Program-made: the position numbers and the translations under genes | Assembly: GCF_020622265.1 (NCBI RefSeq) | Contig: NZ_JACNMQ010000001.1 | Location: 496,001 to 560,000 of the forward strand | Direction of reading: 5' to 3' | Length of the DNA: 64,000 nucleotides | Source: Halomonas sp. M20 | GTDB taxonomy: Bacteria > Pseudomonadota > Gammaproteobacteria > Pseudomonadales > Halomonadaceae | Notes under the pieces: model-generated | What the model was told of the DNA's origin: nothing | The model's database searches: none | Seen by the model: the letters and a program-made list of their open reading frames with translations, nothing else | Part shown: positions 41,246-50,600 of the stretch, in pieces | Layout: the number at the start of each line of letters is the position of its first letter | How positions within the stretch are numbered: the first letter of the stretch is position 1

Positions 41246-41682
41246 AGCGTGTTGGCATTGGCGTCACCCTGGACCAGATAACTGGGCGAGTTGCTCTGCA
41301 GCAGCCCAAGGCTCAGCAAGTCACTGCTTGACGAGCTGCTGGTATTGCCTGCGACATCGGTCGCCGAGATCTTGAGGGTCGAGCCCAGACCGATATTGGC
41401 CAGACCACTACTGAAGTAGACCGAACCAAGAAACTCGTTCAATGCCTGGTTGTCGATTGGGCCGTTATCGGTCGCGCGAATGATTATCGAAGCGCTGAAG
41501 TCCAGTAGCGCAAGATTGTTGGAGTTATCGAACGTCAGTCCAAGCTCATCAGCCAAACGTTGGGAGGCACGAAAGCCTGCGCCGAGACTGATGTTCAGCG
41601 CCGTTAGCGAGATGGTCACCGAGCGGATGTCATTGTTAGCGTCAGTGGCCGCGAAGGCTTGATTGTCGCTGAGGTCGAGCAG

Positions 41683-44600
41683 TCACAGAGCTTCCACACC
41701 CACCAAGCCTAGCAAGCTGTCATCGTCACCGAGAGTCACTGCCGGATCCGCTTGGGGCTCGGGATCTAGCAAATTGGCACCCGTGGCGTCGTAGTTGTAA
41801 GAACCATCCCTCATGTCGACAGTCAATGTTTCACCCTTGACGGTACGGATCGTTAGTTCACCTGTATTGCTGTCGTAATCGGAAGGCACGAAAGGATCGA
41901 TAAGTTCGGATGAGCCGCGAGCCGAGACGCTATTGCTGTCGGGATCATAGCTGAAGGTATAGTCGTCGATGGTGAGCTGCGACACGTATCCGCCATCGGC
42001 GCCGTAGCTTTCGACGAAGCTCCCAGAGGCCGTTGCCGATCCGGTATCGATCTCGAACTGTGCCGGTAGCACGGCAGTAGGAGCGTCGTCGGCCAAGTTG
42101 AGCGTCAGCTCACCGCTCGTCTGGTTACCGAGTCGGTCACTGGCGGTGACGTCGAATCCGAGCGCTAGTATATCCTCGCCGGCGAGCGGATGATCGAACG
42201 CCTGCGATTGAGTATAGGTATACGCCCCGCTGGTACTGATAGTCAGGGTGGCAACGGTGATACCGCTCGCGGTTCCGTTAAGGTTGTAGACGTCATTGTT
42301 GAAAATGCCGCTCCAGACCACGGCATCCCCAGCCGAGGTCACGCCTGCTGGGCCATTGATCTCGATCGAAGTCACGCCGCTGCCGCTGTCACCGATAGCC
42401 ATGATGCCGAAAACCCCAATGGAGGCCGTGGACTCTAGTCCAACCTCGCTGACATTGGCGGCGGTGGCGTCGATTGTCGGCGCGGTGGTATCTAGCGTAG
42501 TGGTATCGATGACTGTACCGGTGTTGCCGGCTGCATCCGTGATCAAGAGCATGGCAGTTAACTGGCCATCGTTAAGACCGCTTAAGTCTTGAGCGGTAAC
42601 GCTGAGGTTGCCGCCGGTATCGACACTGATGTCAGCAGAGTCGATAGTTAGGGTAGTGCCTTCGTTGTCGCTGATGATCAGCGAGGTGACGGTCGCACCG
42701 CTTTCGACCTCCCCGCCTAGTGTCACGCTGCCGATCTCTCCTGGAGAGAGCAACCCATCGCCGCCATCGACGAAGGCAATGGTGTTGCCCCCCTCATCTG
42801 GCACAGTAACGTCGACGGTGATCGAGTTGGTAATGGTATCGCTATTGCCGGCTGGGTCGATGGCGTGCACCGTGACCGAGACTTCGCCCTCGGGCAGGGT
42901 AGCCAAGGTATCGTCGGCGAGTGTCCAGGTGCCGTCCCCATTGTTGGTGGCGGCATAGTCGACACCGTCAATATCCACGACGATGTCAGCCACCGGGTCG
43001 TCGATAGTGCCGGACAGTGCGGGGGTATCGTCGTTGGTGATCAAAGCTTCGAGCGTGACCGTGGGCGCTGTGATGTCGACGCGGACGATGCCAGTGGCCG
43101 GGGTGGTGGTATTGCCGGCCAGATCCGTTGCGGTGACCGAAACTTCGGTTTCGCCCTCATTCAGGGCCGTCAGTTCGTCGCTGGCTAGCGTCCAGGTACC
43201 ATCCCCATTGTTGGTGGCGTAGTAATCCATGCCTCCGACCATGACCGTCACGGTGGCAGCACTATCATTCACCGTACCGCTCAATACCGGGGTGGTGTCA
43301 TTAGTGGTCAGATCATCAAAGGTGACCGTCGGCGCGGTCAGATCGACCGTGATCGTGCCGTAGGCGAGTGCCTGATTGCCCACCGGGTCGATAGCGCTGA
43401 CGCTGACATCGGTATCACCCTCACTCAGGGGCGCTAGGGCATCGTCGGCCAGCGTCCAGGTGCCGTCATCGTTATTGGTGGCGATATAGTCCATTTCGCC
43501 GACCGTGACGACGATCGTAGCCTCCGGGTCATCGACGATGCCCATAAGCGCGGGTGTGGTGTCATTGGTGGTCTGGTCGTTCACCGTTAGCGTCGGTGTT
43601 GTGACGTCGACCGTCACGGTGCCGGTCGCTGGATCACTGATGTTGCCCGCCGGATCGACCGCCGCAACGCTGAACTGGTTATCACCGGAGCCGAGTTCAG
43701 CAAGTGTGTTGTCGGCCAAAGTCCAGGTGCCATCGCCGTTGTTGGTGGCGGTGTACTCCGTATCGCCGATCGTGACGGTGACCGTGGCGTCGAAGTCGTC
43801 GACAGTTCCGCTCAGAAGTGGCGTCGTGTCGTTGGTTACGAGGTCGGTCACGGTGACCGCCGGCGCCGCCTGGTCGAGCGTAATCGTACCGAACCCGATG
43901 GCGCTGTTGCCGGCCGGGTCCGTTGCTGTCACGCTGACCTCGGTTACGCTGGGTACGAGCGCTCCCAGCGAGTCATTGTCCAGGGTCCAGGTGCCATCGC
44001 CGTTGTTGGTGGCGATGTAGTCCGTGCCCCTGACCGTGACGATGACGTTCGCGTCAGGGTCATCCACCATGCCGTTGAGTGCCGGCGTGGTGTCGTTGGT
44101 TATCAGGCTGTCGATCGTGAGCGTCGGCGTGCCGGTGTCGACTGTCAGCAGGCCGCTCGTTGTCGGGCTGGTATTGCCCGCGATATCAGTGGCGGCAACG
44201 GCGACGGTATAGTCGCCATCGTCCAGCGGTGGCAGGATATCGTCGGCCAGTGTCCAGGTGCCATCGCCGTTGTTGCTGGCCGCGTAGCTCTCGCCATCGA
44301 CCGTAACAGTGACCGTGGCGGCTGGATCGTCGACCCTACCGCTGAGCGCTGGCGTCGTGTCGCTCGTGACCAAGTCGTCGATGGTGGCTGTCGGCGCGTC
44401 GCGATCAAGGGTTACCGTGGCGCTTGCGATCGATTCGTTACCGGCCGGATCCGTTGCCGTCACGCTGATTTCGGTGTCGCCTTCAGGCAACTCCGTCAGG
44501 CTGTCGTCGGCCAGGGTCCAAGTGCCATCGCCGTTGTTGGTGCCGGCGTATTCGGCGCTGTCGACGGTGATGATCACCGTGGCAGTGGGGTCGTCGACCG

Positions 44601-47600
44601 TACCGCTGATTGAGGGCGTGGTGTCATTGGTGACGAGGTCATCGACCGTGAGCGTCGGCGTGAGGGTATCGACGGTTAGCGTGCCGCTCTTCGTCGGACC
44701 GGTGTTGCCAGCTGCATCCGTGGCGGTGACGGCAACAGTATAGCCGCCGTCACCCAGTGACGGCAGGGCATCGTCGGCCAGCGTCCAGGTACCGTCGCCG
44801 TTGTTGGTGGCGGTGTATTCGGTATCGCCGAGCGTGATGGTGATCGAGGCGTCGGGGTCATCGACGCTACCGCTGAGTGCCGGTGTCGTATCGCTCGTGA
44901 CCAAGTCGTCGATGGTGGCCGTTGGTGCGTCCTGATCGAGAGTTAACGTGGCGCTTGCGACCGACTCGTTACCAGCCGGATCGGTTGCCGTTACGCTGAC
45001 CGCGGTCTCGCCGGGAGCAAGCGCTTCGAGCGTCTCATCGGCCAGCGTCCAGGTGCCATCACCGTTATTGGTGGCGAAGTACTCGACTCCGTCGACGCTG
45101 ACGGTCACCGTGGCAGTCGGGTCGTCGACGGTGCCGCTGAGTGCCGGTTTGGTGTCGTCGGTGACGAGGTCCTCTACCGTGAGCGTTGGCGTAACGGTGT
45201 CGATGGTCAGGGTGCCGCTCGTCGTCGGACCCGTATTGCCCGCGATATCGGTGGCGATGACAGCGACGGTATAGTCGCCATCGTTCAGTGGCGGCAGGGT
45301 ATCGTCGGCCAGCGTCCAGGTGCCATCGCCGTTGTTGCTGGCCGTGTAGCTCTCGCCATCGACCGTAACGGTGACCGTGGCGGCTGGATCGTCGACCCCT
45401 CCGTGGAGTGCCGGAGTCGTGTCGTTGGTACTGACATCCTCGAAAGCCGCGCTTGGTGCGCTTAGGTCGATGGTCAAGGTGGCGCTATCTATCGCGATAT
45501 TGCCGGCCTCATCAGTAGCTGCGATGGAGACCTCATAGTCACCCTCGCCTAACTCTGGCAGAGCGTTATCGGCTAGCGTCCAGGAACCATCGCCGTTGTT
45601 GGTTGCGGTGTATTCGTTCCCATCGATGAAGACTGACACTGTGGCAGTCGGGTCATCGATCGTGCCGGCAAACATCGGCTTGGCGTCGTTAGTGATGACG
45701 TCATCGAACGTCACGTTCGGTACGCCGGTGTCGATGGTTAGGGCGCCGGTATCGGTAGTGCCATTGCCGGCCATGTCAGTGGCCGTAACGCTGATCTCAT
45801 GGTTGCCTTCGCCGAGCATCGGCAAGGTATCGTCGGCCAGTATCCAGGTGCCGTCCCCGTTATTAGTGGCCGTGTAGTCGACGTCATTGATAGTGACGGT
45901 GACCGTGGCGTTGGTATCGTCAACCGTGCCGGTTAGTACTGGAGTAGTATCGTTGGTAATGAAGTCGTCGACGGTGAGCAAGGGGGCCGTCGTGTCGACA
46001 CTCAACGTACCGGTATCCGTCACCGTGTTATTGGCTGCGTCGGTGGCAGCGACGGAGACGCTGTAAACGTTCTCGGCTAGAACCGGCAGGGTATTGTCGG
46101 CGAGTGTCCAGGTGCCGTCGCCGTTGTTATCAGCCTCGTAATCGATGCCATTGACCGTAACGGTCACGCTGGCGTCAGGATCGGTCACGATGCCCGATAG
46201 CGCCGGGGTGGTGTCGCTGGTCGTCAGATCATCGAGCGAGACGACAAGAGCGCTGTTGTCGATGGTAAGCGTTCCCGTGGTGGCTGGGCCGGTATTGCCT
46301 GCCGCATCAGTAGCGGTCACGGAGACCTCATGGTCGCCTTCGTCCAGCGCTGGCGCCACGGAGTTATCGCCCAACGTCCAGCTGCCGTCGCCGTTGTTGA
46401 TTGCGGTGTATTCATTGCCATCGATGAAGATTGACACCGTGGCAGTCGGGTCGTTGACCGTGCCGCTGAGTGCCGGCGTTCTATCGTTAGTATCAAGATC
46501 TTCGAACGTGACGCTGGGTGCGGTCAGGTCGATGACTAGCGTGCCGGTATTGATCGCGGTGTTGCCTGCGGCATCGGTGGCCGCGACGGATACCTCATAG
46601 TCGTTTTCAGCCAGCGTCGGACTGGCATCGTCGAGCGTCCATGTGCCATCGCCGTTGTTGGTTGCGTTGTACTCGCCTCCGTCGATCGCCACGCGCACCG
46701 TGGCGGTCGGATCGTCGATGCTGCCTGACAACGTCGGTGTGACTTCATTAGTGGCAAGGTCGTCAAACGAAACGGTTGGCGCCCCAGTATCGATGCTCAG
46801 GGCGCCGACCACTGTCGGACTGGCATTGCCCGCCAGGTCGATGGCCGTGACGGAGACCTCGTAGTCACCCTCGCCCAACGTCGGTAACGTGTTGTCGGCC
46901 AACGTCCAGGTGCCATCGCCGTTGTTGATGGCGGTATAGCTCTTATCATCGACCGTAACGGTGACTGTGGCATTCGGATCGTCAACCGTGCCGTTGAGTG
47001 TCGGCGTGGTGTCGTTGCTACTGAGAGCCTCGACGGTAACACTCGGCGTTGTCATGTCGATAATGATCGTGCCGGTATCGATACCGGTGTTACCGGTTTC
47101 ATCGATGCCACTGACAGTAACGACGATCGGGTTTGCGCCATACTCCAGCGGAGGCAGCACGTCACCGCTCAGCGCCCAGCCGCCATTGCCATCGTTATCG
47201 GCGCGGTAATCCTGCCCGTCGATGGTGACGGTAACAATGGCGGTAGGGTCGCTGACGCTGCCACTGATATCCGGTGTAGTGTCATTGGTCAGCAAATCGT
47301 CGAATGTGACCGTGGGCGTTTCGATATCGACGTCAACCGTACCCGTTGCCGGTTGGCTGACATTGCCGGCCTGGTCGATAGCGGTGACGCCGATCGTGTT
47401 GCCGCCCGGGTCCAGCGCCGCCAGAGTGTCGTCGGCCAGCGTCCAGCTACCGTCTCCATTGTTGGTAGCGGTGTACTCGGTGACGCCAACTGTCACGGTG
47501 ACCGAGGCGGTCGGATCGTCGATCGTCCCGGTGAGTTCAGGTTTCGTGTCGTTGGTGGCCAGTCCATCGAAGGTGACTATTGGCGCCGTCAGGTCGACGG

Positions 47601-50600
47601 CCACTGTTCCGCTTGTGATCGATTCGTTACCGGCCGGATCGGTCGCCGTCACGCTGACCGCGGTCTCGCCGGGATCAAGCGCATTCAGCGTCCCACTGGG
47701 CAACGACCAAGAGCCATCGCCATTGTTGGTCGCAATGTAATCAATGCCGTCGAGGGTGAGGGTCACCGTGGCGGTCGGGTCGTCGACGGCACCGCTGAGT
47801 GCCGGCGTGGTGTCGTTGGTAAATAGATTCTCGAAGGTGAGCGACGGCGTGCCGATGTCGATGGTCAGCATGCCGCTCGTCGTCGGGCTGGCATTGCCCG
47901 CGATATCGGTGGCGGTGACTTCGACGGTATAGTCGCCATCGCCCAGTGACGGCAGGGTATCGCCGGCCAGCGTCCAGGTACCGTCGCCGTTGTTGTTTGC
48001 CGTGTAGACATCACCATCGACCGTGACGCTGATTTTGGCGGTTGGATCGTCGACCGTGCCGTTGAGTGTCGGAGTGGTGTCATTGGTAGTCGTGTCATTC
48101 ACCGTTACCGACGGATCGCTCAGGTCGACGGTGATCGTGGCGGTGTCGAACCCCTTGTTCTCGGTTCCATCGGCGGCCGTTACCGTGACGGTGATGGCGT
48201 TTTCGCCTTCATTTAGTTCTGGCAGTGCATCGCCATTCAATGTCCAGGTGCCGTCTCCATTATTGGTGGCGATGTAATCCTGCTCATCAATCTTCACTGT
48301 AACGGTGGCGGCGGGATCGCTGACGTTACCACTGAGATCCGGCGTGGTGTGGCTAGTCACCAAGTCATCGAGAGTCACGGTAGGCGTTTCAAGGTCGACG
48401 GTGACCGAGCCCGTTGCCGGCTGACTAAGGTTGCCGGCCGGGTCGGTGGCGATGACGCTGACTGCGTTGTTGCCTGTAACGAGTGCCGCTAGAGTATCGT
48501 CGGCCAGGGTCCATGTGCCGTCTTGATTGTTGTTGGCGATATAATCGGTGCCATCGACGGTGACGGTAACGACTGCATCTTCATCGTTGACTGTACCGGT
48601 CAGTGCCGGAGTGGTGTCATTCGTGACCAAGTTCTCGACCGAGACTGTGGGCGCCTGAGTATCGAATGTGACGGTGCCGGTAGCGATAGCTGTATTGCCA
48701 GCGGCATCGGCGACCGTCACGGTAACGATGACGGTTGTATCGCCATCGGTCAGCTGTGGCAGGGTGTCGTCGGCCAAGCGCCAGGTGCCGTCGCCGTTAT
48801 TGGTGGCGAGGTAATCCTGCTCGTCGATCGTCACTATAACGTTGGCTGTGGGGTCACTGACGTTGCCGGTCAGGGTCGGGCTCGGATCGTTGGTTGTCAG
48901 GTCCTCGATTGTGACGTCGGGGGGTTCGAGATCGACGGTGATCGTGCTCGTTATCGGTTGGCTGACATTGCCGGCCGGATCGGTGGCTGTGACGCTGATA
49001 TGGGTATTGCCTTCGGGTAATTCGGACAAGGCATTGTTGGGGAGCGTCCAGGTGCCATCACCATTATTGATGGCGGGGTAGTCGATGCCATCGAGAGTGA
49101 CAACCACTACAGCGGCAGGGTCGTTCACGTTGCCCGATAGCGCGGGAGCCGTATCGTTGGTTTCGAGGTCGCTAGTACCGATATCGGGTGCCAAGGTATC
49201 CAGCAAGGATGACGCGACAACGTTGGTCGCGTTTCCTGCGGCGTCATTCACCGTCAACGTTGCCGTCAACTTCCCATCGTTGAGACCGCTCAGGTCCTGT
49301 GGAGTGGCTGTGAGCGAGCCATCTGCATCGACCGTGATGTCGGTGATATCGACGCCGAGCTCATTGCCATCAGTATCGCTGATGATAAGCGAAACCACCT
49401 CATTGCCGGTCGCTATGCGACCACTGAACCTGACGTTGTCAGCTTCTGGTGCAGAGAGGCTGCCGTCTCCACCATCCATGAAGGCGATGGATTGATTCTG
49501 TGGCGCGGGTGCTAGCGTATCGATGGTCAGCGTCACACTGGCACTTGAGTCCGACACATTGCCCGTGGCGTCTGTCGCCGTTGCCGTAAAGGTCACGCTG
49601 CCTTCAGACACTGCTCCATCGGGAGTGAACGTCCAGTTGCCATCGCCGTCTGAATTCGCGGTGCCGATTTCGCTGCCGTTGGCAAAAATCGTGATGACAC
49701 TGTCAGATTCGGCGCTGCCGGTGAGTGTCGGGGTTGCATCGTTGGTGCTATCGCCATCGGCGAGCACGCCGGTCACTGGGGTGATATCGTCGCTGACCGT
49801 AAACATGGGAGCTTCCGGTCTGGTGGCATCGACCACGGCGCTGACCGAATCACTAGTATTGCCGGCGCTGTCGCTAGCGATCGCAGAGATGACGGCGCCT
49901 TCTACTAATGGGGGTGCAAGTATCACCGACCAGACGCCATTCGTGCCGATCATGACGGGGTCGCCGATTGCACTGCCTGCGGCGTCGGTCAATGTGATAG
50001 TGCTACCGGCTTCGCCGGTGCCGCTGACGGTGGTGCCGTTCGTCGGGTCGAGGGTCGGTGCCGTGGGCGCCAAGGTATCGACGATCAACTCGAAAATGTC
50101 GCTGGGGTTGGAGACGTTACCGGCTGCATCGGTAGCTGTTACTGTAAATCGGTAACCGCCATCGCTCAGGGTATTTTCCGGTGTGAACTGCCAGCTGCCC
50201 TGCTCGTCGGCCGTGGTCGTGCCTATAGCCGAGCCATTGGCGAGAATAGTGACGGTACTCCCGGCCTCTGCCGTGCCGCCTAGTGCCGGTAAGGAATCAT
50301 TGGTGCTTTCGTCCGGGGCCAACTCGTCGGTCATAGGGGCGGTATCGTCTGTTAAGCTGTCTAGCGTTGGGGCGTCGGGGGCGTCGGTATCGATGATCAG
50401 TGCATAGCTGGCGCTGGGAGCAGAGACGTTGCCCTCTGGATCGACGGAAGTGGCGGTGAAAGAAATATTGCCGTTCGCCAGACGGTTATTCAGCGTGAAG
50501 CGCCAGTTGCCGAAGCTGTCGGCCTGGGTCGTGCCGAGCATCGTCGCATTGGCCCAGACCTGCACGATGTTTGTCGCTTCTGCCATGCCCACCAGCGTCG

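Larger units (their letters stand above)
39448..41682 (-). pseudogene. C-terminal part of the giant adhesin, cut off by an in-frame TGA
   Basis: 744 codons that continue the adhesin frame directly after the TGA at 41683-41685. First reading LLDLSDNQAFAATDANNDI, then a cadherin/VCBS-like domain, then RTX repeats (GNDxLxGGxG pattern) and a module ending ITDFDGSRV...ILDLSNLL...FLHFAL...LLIQGNLLVDN, which is the type I secretion target of the VCA0849 kind. A second module of the same plan follows (LLGIAGVDLLGLIDFSDQDLF... then another RTX block) and the protein ends IRVEQDTVMVET. No start codon with a good ribosome site exists after the TGA; a GTG at 41619 is the first candidate. On its own this part could only be secreted without the adhesive repeats. 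Confidence 0.85.

Noticed and set aside
41683-41685. TGA as selenocysteine or as Trp by an altered code
   Set aside because: The site aligns to Gly in the sister module, no SECIS-like hairpin was recognised after it, and TGA is a normal stop for many genes in the window.
42795-49197. CRISPR-like periodic repeats
   Set aside because: The period is about 265 bp, the repeats are coding and there are no unique spacers of 30-40 bp.
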